Assembly (NCBI RefSeq): GCF_006715225.1 | Contig: NZ_VFMU01000001.1 | Coordinates: 2,356,001 to 2,420,000, forward strand | Source of the DNA: Arthrobacter sp. SLBN-112 | GTDB lineage: Bacteria > Actinomycetota > Actinomycetes > Actinomycetales > Micrococcaceae | DNA length: 64,000 bases | Direction of reading: 5' to 3' | In this document: piece by piece, positions 46,084-54,878 of the stretch | Position numbering within the stretch: position 1 is the stretch's first letter | Layout: the number at the start of each line of letters is the position of its first letter | Program-made: the position numbers and the translations under genes | The notes under the pieces: model-generated | The model's input: the letters and a program-made list of their open reading frames with translations, nothing else | Told to the model about the DNA's origin: nothing | Database searches by the model: none

Positions 46084-47046
46084 ATGACAGCCTCTTCCCA
46101 AGACGGAACTTCCACCCGCTCATCCATCCGTTCCTGCGCCACCGGACGGCAACACGAGCTCCGCCGGGGCGACGCCGTGGCCGTGGTCACCGAGCTCGCC
46201 GCGGGGCTCCGTTCGTTCAGCCGGGCAGGGATCCAGCTGACTGAAACCTATGGTGATGACCAGATCGCTCCCGGCGGGGCGGGCATTACGTTGGCACCCT
46301 GGGCCAACAGGGTGGAGGACGGGGTGTGGTTCCTGGATGGCAGCAAGCAGCAGCTGGACATCACCGAGGTGTCCCGCAACAATGCCAGCCACGGCCTGCT
46401 GCGAAACACCGGCTACGCGGTGGTGGGGGAGTCCCAGGATGCCGTGGCCCTTGAAGCGGCCGTTTTTCCGCAGCACGGCTACCCGTTCCTGGTCCGGCAC
46501 AGGGTGGAGTACCGGATTTCCGAAGACTTGGGACTGCAGGTCCGGCAAAGCCTCACCAATGACTCCGCGGCAGCCGCCCCGTTTGTCCTCGGCGCGCACC
46601 CCTACCTGCGGCTTGGCGACACTCCGGTTGAGGAATTGCAGCTGACCGTTTCCGCCGCCACCCGGCTGGTGACTGATGAGCGGCTGATTCCGCGCAGTTC
46701 CGCCCCTGTCGACGGGGAGGTCGACTTTCGTTCCGGGAGGCACATCGCGGACCTGGCAGTGGACGTGGCGATGACTGACCTCCGCTTCGAGGGCGGCAAG
46801 GCCCGCCACACCCTGGCAGCTGCCGACGGCAGCGCGGTATCGCTCTGGCAGGACGAGACCTGCCGGTACGTCCACATCTACGTGAGCACGGTCTACCCTG
46901 ACCGGAGCCGGGCAGTGGCGGTGGAACCGATGACGGGGCCGGCCAATGCGTTCAACTCCGGCGACGGCCTGCGGTGGCTGCCGCCGGGGGAGTCCTTCAG
47001 CATGGAATGGGGCATCGACTACAAGCCTGGCGCGGCAGGGCAGTAG
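46084..47046 (+). CDS. galM: Aldose 1-epimerase
   Basis: Mutarotase interconverting alpha and beta anomers of galactose/glucose, feeding galactokinase. The 320 residues show WANRVEDGVWFLDG near 80 (substrate-binding Arg), NNASHGLLRN near 101 (catalytic-type His), LGAHPYLRLGD near 178 (second His) and a Glu near VAVEPMTGPANAFNSG. ATG 46084 lies 7 nt after TACGGT and is probably leaderless; ATG 46078 is an alternative. It is divergent from galTK. Confidence 0.9.
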   Translation: MTASSQDGTSTRSSIRSCATGRQHELRRGDAVAVVTELAAGLRSFSRAGIQLTETYGDDQIAPGGAGITLAPWANRVEDGVWFLDGSKQQLDITEVSRNNASHGLLRNTGYAVVGESQDAVALEAAVFPQHGYPFLVRHRVEYRISEDLGLQVRQSLTNDSAAAAPFVLGAHPYLRLGDTPVEELQLTVSAATRLVTDERLIPRSSAPVDGEVDFRSGRHIADLAVDVAMTDLRFEGGKARHTLAAADGSAVSLWQDETCRYVHIYVSTVYPDRSRAVAVEPMTGPANAFNSGDGLRWLPPGESFSMEWGIDYKPGAAGQ

Positions 47047-47082
47047 TTTCCCATTGGGCCACCGCTGGGGAAGTATTGGCAT

Positions 47083-48414
47083 ATGACGCCTAAAGAGGAC
47101 GACGTTACCCTGGCCCACCCCGTCCCCGCGCCTTCGCCGGCGCCGGCTGCTCCGCTGCGGGTCCTGACAGACCGTGAACTGGACAAGGACATACCGTACG
47201 GCATCCGCATCGCGGCCTCCTGGTCCTGGCGGCTGGGCCTGATCCTCCTGATGGTGGGGACGCTTGTCTGGCTGCTCAGCCACATCACGCTCCTGATCAT
47301 CCCGGTCATGGTGGCCGCCCTCCTGGCCGGTCTGCTGAGCCCGGTCACGGCGTGGCTGAAGCGGCACGGGCTGCCTGCAGGCCTGGCCGTTGCCGTGACA
47401 GTCCTCGGGTTCATCGGCGTCATCGTCGGCGCGCTGGCCCTCGTGGGCAGGCAACTCGTGGTTGGTTTCGGCGAGCTCTATTCCCAAGCCCTCGAAGGTG
47501 TACGGCAGGTCCAGGACTGGCTGTCAGCCGGGCCCCTGCACCTGACCGCCGCACAGATCGACCAGTACATCAAGGAAGCCACCGACGCGCTGCAGAACAA
47601 CAGCAGCAGCATCCTCAGCGGCGCCCTGTCCTTCGGCAGCACCGCCGGCCACTTCGCCGCCGGAATGCTCCTCTCGTTGTTCATCCTCATCTTCTTCCTC
47701 CTGGAAGGTGACCGGATCTGGGCGTTCCTGGTCAGGATGCTTCCCCGGAAGGCCCGGGCGGCGACGTTCGGTGCAGGCCGCAAGGGCTGGGCGTCCATGG
47801 TCAGCTACGCCCGCATCCAGATGTTTGTCGCGGCTGTCGACGCGCTTGGCATCGGCGTAGGCGCCGCCATCATCGGTGTCCCGCTGGCGCTTCCCCTGGG
47901 CGTGCTGGTGTTCCTCGGCTCCTTCATCCCCGTGGTGGGTGCCCTTTTGACGGGCGTCGTCGCCATTCTGCTGGCCCTGGTGGCCAACGGCCCCATCAAC
48001 GCCCTGATCATGCTGGCCATCGTCCTGCTGGTCCAGCAGCTTGAAGGCCACATCCTGCAGCCCCTGGTCATGGGCAAGGCAGTATCGCTGCATCCGGTGG
48101 CAGTCATCCTCAGCGTTGCGGCCGGCTCCTACCTCGCCGGGATCCCCGGCGCGCTGTTCTCCGTGCCCATCCTGGCCGTAGCAAACTCGGCTGTTCGCTA
48201 CATCGCCGCAAGAACGTGGGAACATGAACAGGTGCCGGTAATTGCCGGGAAGCCCATTACGGCCGGAGCAGGCGGGGACAACACCATCAAGGACGTTGAA
48301 CCGCCGTCTGCACCTGGTTCGGGGCGGGACGCGGCGTCCGGCACCCCAGCCGAACACCGTGATGCCCGTGCTTCCTCCCCGGAAGGCACCGGAGCAGAAC
48401 CCAGAGGAGAGTAG
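47083..48414 (+). CDS. AI-2E family transporter
   Basis: Membrane protein of the AI-2 exporter superfamily (PerM/TqsA-like), 443 residues. After a ~40-residue polar start there are two helices (WRLGLILLMVGTLVWLLSHI and VMVAALLAGLLSP), a long amphipathic middle (about 115-185) and six further helices including GVPLALPLGVLVFLGSFIPV near 272 and EGHILQPLVMGKAVSLHPVA near 322. The C-terminal ~60 residues are polar. Actual cargo of this family is mostly unknown. It lies 36 nt after galM. Confidence 0.88.
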   Translation: MTPKEDDVTLAHPVPAPSPAPAAPLRVLTDRELDKDIPYGIRIAASWSWRLGLILLMVGTLVWLLSHITLLIIPVMVAALLAGLLSPVTAWLKRHGLPAGLAVAVTVLGFIGVIVGALALVGRQLVVGFGELYSQALEGVRQVQDWLSAGPLHLTAAQIDQYIKEATDALQNNSSSILSGALSFGSTAGHFAAGMLLSLFILIFFLLEGDRIWAFLVRMLPRKARAATFGAGRKGWASMVSYARIQMFVAAVDALGIGVGAAIIGVPLALPLGVLVFLGSFIPVVGALLTGVVAILLALVANGPINALIMLAIVLLVQQLEGHILQPLVMGKAVSLHPVAVILSVAAGSYLAGIPGALFSVPILAVANSAVRYIAARTWEHEQVPVIAGKPITAGAGGDNTIKDVEPPSAPGSGRDAASGTPAEHRDARASSPEGTGAEPRGE

Positions 48415-48417
48415 TCC

Positions 48418-49656
48418 GTGAAGATCCTTGAAACCCTTCCCGTCACACTGGACGATGTCCTTGAGGCGCAGAAGTTGCTTGACGGGATTATTGCGCGCAC
48501 TCCCGTGGAATCGTCGCGGGCGCTGGGGAGCATGGTGGGCGGCGACGTCTATTTCAAATGCGAAAACCTGCAGCGCGCGGGCTCGTTCAAGGTCCGCGGC
48601 GCCTACGTCCGGATGGCGCGGCTCTCCCCGGACGAGAAAAAGAGGGGAGTGGTGGCAGCCTCCGCCGGCAACCATGCCCAGGGCGTTGCCGTTGCCGCCA
48701 AGAGCCTGGGCATCAAGGCCCGGATCTACATGCCGCTGGGCGTGGCGCTGCCCAAACTCGCCGCCACCCGCAGCCATGGTGCCGAGGTGGTCCTGCACGG
48801 GCACAACGTGGATGAGGCGCTCGCCGAGGCCCAGCGCTACAGCAACGAAACCGGCATGGTCTTCGTCCATCCCTTCGACAACGTGGACGTGGTTGCCGGC
48901 CAGGGCACCGTAGGCCTGGAGATCCTGGAGCAGGTTCCCAACGTTGACACGATCCTCATGGGCGTGGGTGGCGGAGGGCTCCTGGCTGGGGTCGCCGTCG
49001 CCATCAAGGCACGTGCCCGGGAACTTGGCCGGGAGATCCGGATCATCGGGGTACAGGCGGAAAACGCTGCCGCCTACCCGCCTTCGCTCGCCGCCGATGC
49101 GCTGGTGCCGCTGAAAAAGGTCTCCACCATGGCGGACGGCATCGCCGTGGGGCGTCCGGGGCAGCTGCCGTTCAGCATCATCCGCGAACTGGTGGACGAT
49201 GTTGTGACCGTCAGCGAGGACTCCCTGGCCCGTGCCCTGATCTTCCTGCTGGAACGGGCCAAGATGGTGGTTGAACCCGCCGGTGCTGTGGGTGTTGCAG
49301 CGCTCATGGACGGCAAGATCGAGAACCCGGGAACCACCGTGGCGGTGCTTTCCGGCGGGAACATTGACCCCATGCTGATGCTGAAGGTGATCCAGCGTGG
49401 CCTTTCCGCCGCCGGCCGCTACATGACAGTGCGGATGATGCTTGATGACCGCCCCGGCTCGCTGGCAACCATTGCCCGGATCATTGCCGAAAACGATGCC
49501 AACGTCACCGGACTGGACCACACCCGCGTGGGAGGCTCCATCAGCATGGGCGACGTCTCCATCACCGTGAACCTGGAAACCAAGGGCCACCAGCATGGGG
49601 AGCAGGTCCTCAGCGCACTCCGTGCCGAGGGCTTCCAGCCGATCGTTGTGCATTAG
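48418..49656 (+). CDS. ilvA: Threonine ammonia-lyase
   Basis: PLP enzyme converting threonine to 2-oxobutyrate and ammonia, the first step to isoleucine. The 412-residue protein has the PLP-lysine motif CENLQRAGSFKVRGAY near 46-61, SAGNHAQG near 82 and the phosphate loop GVGGGGLLAG near 182. A C-terminal ACT-like domain (about 325-412) begins YMTVRMMLDDRPGSLATIAR. The single ACT-type regulatory domain resembles the compact form of the enzyme. GTG 48418 starts 4 nt after the AI-2E gene. Confidence 0.94.
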   Translation: MKILETLPVTLDDVLEAQKLLDGIIARTPVESSRALGSMVGGDVYFKCENLQRAGSFKVRGAYVRMARLSPDEKKRGVVAASAGNHAQGVAVAAKSLGIKARIYMPLGVALPKLAATRSHGAEVVLHGHNVDEALAEAQRYSNETGMVFVHPFDNVDVVAGQGTVGLEILEQVPNVDTILMGVGGGGLLAGVAVAIKARARELGREIRIIGVQAENAAAYPPSLAADALVPLKKVSTMADGIAVGRPGQLPFSIIRELVDDVVTVSEDSLARALIFLLERAKMVVEPAGAVGVAALMDGKIENPGTTVAVLSGGNIDPMLMLKVIQRGLSAAGRYMTVRMMLDDRPGSLATIARIIAENDANVTGLDHTRVGGSISMGDVSITVNLETKGHQHGEQVLSALRAEGFQPIVVH

Positions 49657-49664
49657 GAGCGGCC

Positions 49665-50282
49665 GTGGCCGGACTGATGGGTAACGGGCGCATCCCCGAG
49701 CGGCAGGCCATCGCCTCCCGCGCCAAGGGCGGGCTGGTGGTGCTGGGCGGTTTCGTTGCCCTGCTGTTCGCCATCGAAGTGGTCAACACCCTGATGATGG
49801 GGGCCCTCACCCGGACCTTCGGCCTGCGGCCCAGGAGTGCCGACGGGCTGCTGGACATCTTTACCTTTCCGCTCCTGCACGCGAACCTGGGCCATCTTCT
49901 CTCCAACAGCCTGCCCCTGGTCATCTTCGGCTTCCTGGTGTTCCTCTCCGGGTTGCGTGTGTTTCTCACGGCCCTGGCCTTCAGCTGGCTCGGCAGCGGA
50001 CTGACGGTATGGCTCATCGGGAATGGGGTCACCGTGGGAGCGTCAGGGCTGGTCTTCGGGCTTTTTGCGTTCCTGCTGGTCAGGGGTTTCTTCAACCACA
50101 GCTGGCGCCAGATCCTGCTCGCCGTGGTCCTCTTCATGGGCTACGGGAGCATCCTCCTGGGCGCCCTGCCGTTTGTGGCCGGCTACGTAAGCTGGCAGGC
50201 CCACCTCGGCGGGGCCGTGGGCGGCGTGGTGGCGGCGCTGCTGCTGCGTCCGCGCGGACCCGCGGGTTCGCGGCAGTTTTAG
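49665..50282 (+). CDS. Rhomboid family intramembrane serine protease
   Basis: Membrane protease of 205 residues with six predicted helices. The catalytic serine lies in VTVGASGLVFG (about S126) and the histidine in SWQAHLGGAVGG (about H180); HANLGHLLSNSLPL near 73-86 is the conserved loop/helix-2 histidine region. GTG 49665 follows ilvA by 8 nt, with AGGAGC between. The catalytic dyad is intact, so the enzyme should be active; substrates cannot be predicted. Confidence 0.92.
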   Translation: MAGLMGNGRIPERQAIASRAKGGLVVLGGFVALLFAIEVVNTLMMGALTRTFGLRPRSADGLLDIFTFPLLHANLGHLLSNSLPLVIFGFLVFLSGLRVFLTALAFSWLGSGLTVWLIGNGVTVGASGLVFGLFAFLLVRGFFNHSWRQILLAVVLFMGYGSILLGALPFVAGYVSWQAHLGGAVGGVVAALLLRPRGPAGSRQF

Positions 50283-50313
50283 CACCCGGGACGCAGGCCC
50301 GGCACGTTAAACG

Positions 50314-50350
50314 GAAGCGGCGGCCGTCCCCTGGGGGCGGCCGCCGCTTC
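50314..50350. terminator. Bidirectional terminator between the rhomboid gene and greA
   Basis: GAAGCGGCGGCCG (50314-50326) pairs perfectly with CGGCCGCCGCTTC (50338-50350) around an 11-nt loop between two convergent genes. Flanking sequence has no long T-run on either side. Confidence 0.8.
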
Positions 50351-50391
50351 GTGCCTTTGCGCTGGCTGCTGCGGAGCCGGGCGCCGCGGAG

Positions 50392-50886
50392 CTAGGGGAC
50401 GTAGGGCTTGGCGGAGAGGATCTCCACCTTGATGTCCTTGCCGTTCGGCGCCACGTAGCTGAGGGTCTCGCCCTCCTTGTGGCCCAGGATGGCGGCGCCA
50501 AGCGGCGATTTTTCGCTGAAGACATCCAGGTCCGAGTCGCCCGCGATTTCGCGTGAACCCAGCAGGAAGGTCTCCTCGTCGCCGGCGATCCTGGCCACCA
50601 CAATCATGCCGGGCTCCACGATGCCGTCGTCGGCAGGCGATTCCCCCACATGGGCGTCACGGAGCAGTACCGTCAGCTGGCGGATGCGGGCTTCAATTTT
50701 GCCCTGCTCCTCCTTGGCTGCGTGGTAGCCCCCGTTCTCCTTGAGGTCCCCCTCTTGCCGCGCTGCTTCAATCTTCTGGACGATCTCCGCCCGGCCTGCG
50801 CCGGAAAGGTGGTCCAGCTCTGCCTTCAGGCGGTCAAAAGCTTCCTGGGTGAGCCAGGCTGCAGATGCGCTGTTGGTGGTAGACAC
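50392..50886 (-). CDS. greA: Transcription elongation factor GreA
   Basis: Rescues backtracked RNA polymerase by stimulating transcript cleavage. The 164-residue protein has the N-terminal antiparallel coiled coil with the acidic tip (AARQEGDLKENGGYHAAKEE near 39-58) and the C-terminal FKBP-like domain ending in VAPNGKDIKVEILSAKPYV. GTG 50886 is chosen because AGGAG lies 7 nt upstream. It lies next to DUF4307 and mca, the order also found in mycobacteria. Confidence 0.95.
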   Translation of the reverse strand: MSTTNSASAAWLTQEAFDRLKAELDHLSGAGRAEIVQKIEAARQEGDLKENGGYHAAKEEQGKIEARIRQLTVLLRDAHVGESPADDGIVEPGMIVVARIAGDEETFLLGSREIAGDSDLDVFSEKSPLGAAILGHKEGETLSYVAPNGKDIKVEILSAKPYVP

Positions 50887-51037
50887 GGACTTCTCCTCTA
50901 GTGGTCCTACATGCAAAAGACCCCGCCACGGTGGCCACTTGTGGAACAGTAACCAGCTCAGCGGGGTAAAGGTATCTCCCTATTGTAGTCAATCCTCTGG
51001 AGATAACCCAACACGGAAGCGTCGCACATCACATCCC

Positions 51038-51496
51038 TTAGGACGTCCCGCCGGGAATCCAGCAGCTGTCCACCACACCCGATACGGACTCCGACTCCGT
51101 ACGCAAGGTAACGCGCTGAGCCACCGTCCTGCCGCCGTCGGCCGTTCCATCTGCTGCCGACGGCGGGATGTCCACCACTTTCCAGCCCACCACGGCAAAC
51201 TTCGAATCCAGTGCCTTCACGGCGCATTTGACGGACTTGCCCGGTTCCCGCGTCACCTGGAAGTCCACCTCTGCGAGCGTGGCATCGGAGGTGCTGTAAC
51301 CAACGTCCTTGAACGTCACTCCGGAGAGCGAGTTCGACGTGGTCACCCAGGCAAGGAAGCCGATTCCCGCAGTAAGTGCCAGGCCGATCGCAACCCGGGC
51401 CGCCCTGGGGGAGAGCCGGCGCTTTTTAGCACCATACCGATTGGCTAGGCTAGTGTCTGCGGGCGCGGATTGGGCCGGCTGGTCCGGGGAAGTCAC
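51038..51496 (-). CDS. DUF4307 membrane protein
   Basis: A 152-residue actinobacterial DUF4307 protein. A cytoplasmic N-terminus with basic residues (ANRYGAKKRRLSPRAAR) is followed by one membrane helix (about 36-52) and an extracytoplasmic beta-rich domain with VTREPGKSVKCAVKALDSKF and a C-terminal DSCWIPGG; the two cysteines could form a disulfide. GTG 51496 lies 6 nt after TAAACT (51508-51503, minus), suggesting a leaderless mRNA. Function unknown; divergent from mca. Confidence 0.85.
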   Translation of the reverse strand: MTSPDQPAQSAPADTSLANRYGAKKRRLSPRAARVAIGLALTAGIGFLAWVTTSNSLSGVTFKDVGYSTSDATLAEVDFQVTREPGKSVKCAVKALDSKFAVVGWKVVDIPPSAADGTADGGRTVAQRVTLRTESESVSGVVDSCWIPGGTS

Positions 51497-51629
51497 CAGA
51501 CCAGTTTAGTTCCCTTTTCCGCCTGCCCTTTGCGGTGGCGGCAGCTGCCGATGAGGCAGCGCAGCACCCGCAACAGCATCCACGAGCTGCCACAAGCCGT
51601 CCAAAGAAGAATAAGGAGCCCTCCCCTCC

Positions 51630-52535
51630 ATGACAGCGTCCAGCAACAACCAGGTGCCGCTCCGGCTGCTCGCAGTCCACGCCCACCCGGATGACGAATC
51701 CAGCAAGGGCGCTGCGACCATGGCCATGTATGCCGCTGCCGGCGTGGACGTCCTCGTGGCAACCTGCACGGACGGATCCCGCGGCGATATCCAGAATCCG
51801 GCCGTGGAGGGGGAGCCGCACCCCAAGCGGGATATGGCCGGCGCCCGGAGGCTGGAGATGCAACGCGCCGCTGCCATCCTCGGCATCCGCCAGCGGTGGC
51901 TCGGATTTGTCGACTCGGGCCTGCCCGAAGGGGACCCGCTCCCGCCCCTCCCGGCCGGATCCTTCGCCACCCTTCCCCTGCACCAGGCCGCGGCGCCCCT
52001 GGTACGGCTGGTGCGTTCGTTCAAGCCCCACGTCATCCTCAGCTACGACGAAAACGGCGGCTACCCCCACCCGGACCACATCATGGCCCACCGGGTGGCC
52101 GTGGAGGCCTTCGAAGCCGCAGGCGATCCCGAACGCTACCCGGAGGCGGGGGAGCCCTGGGAGCCGGGCAAGCTCTACTACGACCGCGCGTTCAGCCCCG
52201 AGCGGTTCCGGGCGCTGCACTTTGCACTGGAAGAGGCGGGGCTGCAGTCGCCCTACGCAGAACGCCTGGCCGCATGGCTGGAGTCCGATGCAGAGGGGCA
52301 CACACCGCCGCCGGCCGCGCACGCCACCACCACCCAGATTGACTGCGGGGACTTTTTCGAAGTGCGCGACGACGCCTTGCGCGCCCACCGGACCCAGGTG
52401 GACCCGCTGGGGTTCTTCTTCGCCGTTTCCCCCGACATGCAGCGCCGGGTTTGGCCGTGGGAGGACTATTCGCTGATCCATTCCAGGGTGCCCTCCGAAC
52501 TCCCCGAAAAGGACCTGTTCGCCGGGCTAAGATAG
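51630..52535 (+). CDS. mca: Mycothiol S-conjugate amidase
   Basis: Zinc amidase of the PIG-L/MshB fold that cleaves mycothiol S-conjugates of toxins and antibiotics to mercapturic acids for export. The 301 residues show the metal motif VHAHPDDESSKGA near 16-28, TDGSRGDIQNP near 48 and YPHPDHIMAHRVA near 144 (third zinc ligand). The Mca length and the C-terminal WPWEDYSLIHSRV favour Mca over MshB. AAGGAG precedes the ATG. It shows that the host uses mycothiol. Confidence 0.93.
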   Translation: MTASSNNQVPLRLLAVHAHPDDESSKGAATMAMYAAAGVDVLVATCTDGSRGDIQNPAVEGEPHPKRDMAGARRLEMQRAAAILGIRQRWLGFVDSGLPEGDPLPPLPAGSFATLPLHQAAAPLVRLVRSFKPHVILSYDENGGYPHPDHIMAHRVAVEAFEAAGDPERYPEAGEPWEPGKLYYDRAFSPERFRALHFALEEAGLQSPYAERLAAWLESDAEGHTPPPAAHATTTQIDCGDFFEVRDDALRAHRTQVDPLGFFFAVSPDMQRRVWPWEDYSLIHSRVPSELPEKDLFAGLR

Positions 52536-52558
52536 ACACGGCAGGCTATTTCTATCTT
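52529..52558 (+). repeat. AT-rich inverted repeat at the mca 3' end
   Basis: AAGATAGA (52529-52536) and TCTATCTT (52551-52558) are perfect inverted arms around 14 nt; the mca stop lies in the first arm. A further AGAAGATAGG follows at 52563. It may act as a weak terminator or mRNA-stabilising hairpin; the composition is unusual for this genome. Confidence 0.5.
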
Positions 52559-52633
52559 GCGTAGAAGATAGGCGCGGCGACGGCCGGTCCCGTCCGCTTC
52601 CTGCTTCATCCGCTCCACCAGAAGGTATCAACC

Positions 52634-52975
52634 GTGCAATCTCTGCTCCTCCGCCTCGCCACCACGCCGTCACCGCTGCCTACTCCAACGCTGCGGGAGG
52701 GGATTTCAGAGGACCAGGTGACACCGGGCCTGCTGGGGTTCATCATGACGGCCTTCTTTGTGGTGGCGACCGCCCTGCTCATTGTGGACATGGTGCGGCG
52801 GATCCGCAGGGTGCGCTACCGGGCGCAGGTGGAGGAAGAGCGCCTGGCGGCCGCCGCTGCCGCAGACATTGACGCCGCGGACGCCCAGGACGGGCTCGAC
52901 GGCGGCACGCGGCCCGGAGTGCCCGACTCCGAAGGGAATGGCACGGGCAACGGACACCCGCGGCAGCGCGGGTAG
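52634..52975 (+). CDS. Small single-pass membrane protein, unknown function
   Basis: A 113-residue protein with an outward N-terminus, one strong helix (LGFIMTAFFVVATALLIVDM, about 34-53), a basic stop-transfer run RRIRRVRYRAQVEEERL and an acidic, Gly-rich tail. It occupies the place directly after mca where mycobacteria have the small hypothetical gene Rv1083, so it is likely a conserved partner. GTG start; no clear Shine-Dalgarno. Function unknown. Confidence 0.75.
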   Translation: MQSLLLRLATTPSPLPTPTLREGISEDQVTPGLLGFIMTAFFVVATALLIVDMVRRIRRVRYRAQVEEERLAAAAAADIDAADAQDGLDGGTRPGVPDSEGNGTGNGHPRQRG

Positions 52976-53020
52976 GAGTCTTCCGGTGCGGCAATGCCGG
53001 CCCCGGGCTGTGAAAGGGCT

Positions 53021-53764
53021 TTAGTCAAGGACCGCCATGGCGATCGCCGCGAAGTGCGCCGCGAACGCGAACACGGTGAACGCGTGGAACAGTTCGTGGA
53101 AACCGAAGTGGTGGTAGCTGAAGTTCGGCTTTTTCAGCGCGTAGAAAACAGCGCCCGCGATGTAGAGGGCGCCGCCCAGGCAGATCAGCACGGCTGATGG
53201 CGGACTGGCCTGGAAGAACTGCGGCAGGTAGAACAGCGCGCCGCAGCCCAGTGCGATGTAGATGGGCACGTAGAGCCAGCGGGGCGCGTCCGTCCACAGC
53301 AGCCGGAACAGCACGCCGAGGATGGCCCCTGTCCAGATGACCCACAAGAGAACCACCGCCTGCTGCCGTTCAAGGAGAGTCCAGGCCAGCGGCGTGTAGG
53401 TGCCGGCGATCACCAGCATGATGTTGGTGTGGTCCAGCCGCTTGAGGACGAGCTTGACGCGCGGGGACCAGTTGCCGCGGTGGTAGACGGCGCTGACACC
53501 GAACAGCAAGACGCCGGTGGCGGCATAGATGGCGGTGGTGATCCGGCGGTCAGCCGTGGGGGCCAGGACAATCAGGATGATGCCGGCGGCAAGGGCCAGG
53601 GGGGCCGTGACTGTGTGGATCCAGCCGCGCCACTTCGGCTTGATCATCAGGAGTTCGGCCAGGCGGACGGCGGCGTCATCCACGGCGCTGGTTTCTGGTT
53701 CAGCGCCTGGGTTCGGGTCCTCCGGCTGGGGCCCCCGGGAGGCATGCGGAGAGTCGCTGTTCAT
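53021..53764 (-). CDS. Hemolysin III / PAQR-like membrane protein
   Basis: Seven-helix protein of the HlyIII (TrhA/YqfA) family, 247 residues. Conserved metal-type motifs are SAVYHRGNW near 101, LDHTNIMLVIAGTYTPL near 118 and the paired histidines in FSYHHFGFHELFHAFTVFAF near 215. ATG 53764 is 6 nt downstream of TATTCT (53776-53771), which supports this start over one 27 codons upstream. A 20-bp inverted repeat lies directly on the promoter. Relatives affect membrane lipid homeostasis. Confidence 0.9.
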   Translation of the reverse strand: MNSDSPHASRGPQPEDPNPGAEPETSAVDDAAVRLAELLMIKPKWRGWIHTVTAPLALAAGIILIVLAPTADRRITTAIYAATGVLLFGVSAVYHRGNWSPRVKLVLKRLDHTNIMLVIAGTYTPLAWTLLERQQAVVLLWVIWTGAILGVLFRLLWTDAPRWLYVPIYIALGCGALFYLPQFFQASPPSAVLICLGGALYIAGAVFYALKKPNFSYHHFGFHELFHAFTVFAFAAHFAAIAMAVLD

Positions 53765-53770
53765 GGCACC

Positions 53771-53795
53771 AGAATAACTTACGGACCGGTAAGTT
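53771..53795 (-). promoter_or_regulatory. hlyIII promoter with an inverted-repeat operator
   Basis: AACTTACGGACCGGTAAGTT (53776-53795) has perfect 7-bp arms around a 6-nt spacer. It abuts the -10 TATTCT (53776-53771) and fills the -35/-10 spacer on the minus strand. The form suits a TetR- or MarR-type dimer, but no regulator gene is adjacent. Confidence 0.6.
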
Positions 53796-53874
53796 ACTGG
53801 TGGGTAGCGTTTGAGATAGGTCTCCTGCGGTGCTGGCCGTCCCACCCCGTCCCGGGCGGTAGCCTAGGATGTGG

Positions 53875-54672
53875 ATGTACGTACGGCAGGAAAGTCAGGT
53901 GAGTGGACGCGTGGAGTTGCCCGGGTTCCTCTATGGCTATTACGAACGCCGGCTGCTGAAGGATCTTCCACGTGACCGGATTCCCCGCCACATCGGCGTC
54001 ATGGTGGACGGCAACCGGCGGTGGGCCAAGCAGTTCAACGCACCCACCAGCCAGGGCCACCAGGCCGGAGCGGACAAAATCCACGAATTCCTCGGCTGGT
54101 GCCAGGAGCTGGGCGTCAAAGTAGTGACCCTCTACATGCTGTCCACGGACAACATGAACCGGTCCAGCGAGGAACTGGACCTCCTCATGGGGATCATCGC
54201 CAAAACCCTGGACCGGCTGGATGAAGACGCGAACATCTCCGTGCATGCCATGGGCGCACCCGAACTGCTTCCGGACTACCTCGCCGATCGCCTCAACAAG
54301 CTCACCGCCCGCACTCCCGTCCGGGAAAAGATCCACGTCAACGTGGCAGTGGGGTACGGGGGCCGCCGGGAAATTGTCGATGCCGTGCGGGAGCTCCTCC
54401 ACGACGCCGTTGCCAAGGGCATGGACATTTCCAAGCTTGCGGACGATCTGTGTGTCGATGACATCTCACGCTTCCTGTACACCCGCGGCCAGCCGGACCC
54501 GGACCTGGTGATCAGGACGTCGGGCGAGCAGCGCCTGTCAGGCTTCCTCGTGTGGCAGAGCGCCTACAGCGAGTTCTACTTCTGCGAGGCGCTGTGGCCC
54601 GCGTTCCGCAAGGTGGATTTCCTCCGAGCCCTGCGGGACTACGCCGGCCGCCAGCGCCGCTTTGGCACCTGA
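53875..54672 (+). CDS. Cis-prenyltransferase (isoprenyl diphosphate synthase)
   Basis: UppS-type enzyme, 265 residues, adding isoprene units in Z configuration. The phosphate-binding motif HIGVMVDGNRRWAKQ lies near 39-53, and PDLVIRTSGEQRLSGFLVWQ plus YSEFYFCEALWP near 205-240 complete the signature. By gene order (greA-mca-hlyIII-this) it matches mycobacterial Rv1086, a short-chain Z-farnesyl diphosphate synthase, so it may make the primer rather than the C55 lipid. The start is uncertain (ATG 53869, ATG 53875 or GTG 53899). Confidence 0.87.
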   Translation: MYVRQESQVSGRVELPGFLYGYYERRLLKDLPRDRIPRHIGVMVDGNRRWAKQFNAPTSQGHQAGADKIHEFLGWCQELGVKVVTLYMLSTDNMNRSSEELDLLMGIIAKTLDRLDEDANISVHAMGAPELLPDYLADRLNKLTARTPVREKIHVNVAVGYGGRREIVDAVRELLHDAVAKGMDISKLADDLCVDDISRFLYTRGQPDPDLVIRTSGEQRLSGFLVWQSAYSEFYFCEALWPAFRKVDFLRALRDYAGRQRRFGT

Positions 54673-54806
54673 AACCGTTCGGTTCATAACGAGTTCATAC
54701 ACCTGCAAGGGAAATCGCCGGGTAATGGTTGCGGAAATTACCCCGGGTGGATTTACGTTATATCCATCAGCAGGCAAAACCGCCGGCTGATCGGGGAGGC
54801 CAGTAC
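54673..54806 (+). promoter_or_regulatory. Noncoding leader upstream of phoH2
   Basis: The gap after the prenyltransferase gene holds no ORF of note. It includes GTTCATAACGAGTTCATA (a direct repeat of GTTCATA, 54680-54698), an AT-richer stretch TTTACGTTATATCC near 54752 and an imperfect hairpin CAGC-AGGCAAAACCG-CCGGCTG near 54768-54789. I recognise no riboswitch class. A promoter for the leader ORF and phoH2 is expected here. Confidence 0.4.
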
Positions 54807-54878
54807 ATGGAGCGAAACATCGCACCGGTTGTATGGGAGGCCGGACCCGGCCTCTTGGCCGAGCCGCCTCACCAATAA
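54807..54878 (+). CDS. Short leader ORF before phoH2
   Basis: A 23-codon frame ([10 protein letters not shown] ... EPPHQ, stop TAA at 54876-54878) has the strongest Shine-Dalgarno in the region, GGGGAGG at 54793-54799, 7 nt before the ATG. It ends 34 nt before phoH2. Mycobacterial phoH2 is preceded by a small antitoxin gene, phoAT; this ORF is in the same place but much shorter, so it may be an antitoxin-like peptide, a translational-coupling leader or an attenuator. Expression is unproven. Confidence 0.45.
   Translation: MERNIAPVVWEAGPGLLAEPPHQ

Noticed and set aside
54673..54806. A known riboswitch (for example cyclic di-AMP type) upstream of phoH2
   Set aside because: I could not find the conserved core elements of a known class; only a weak hairpin is visible.
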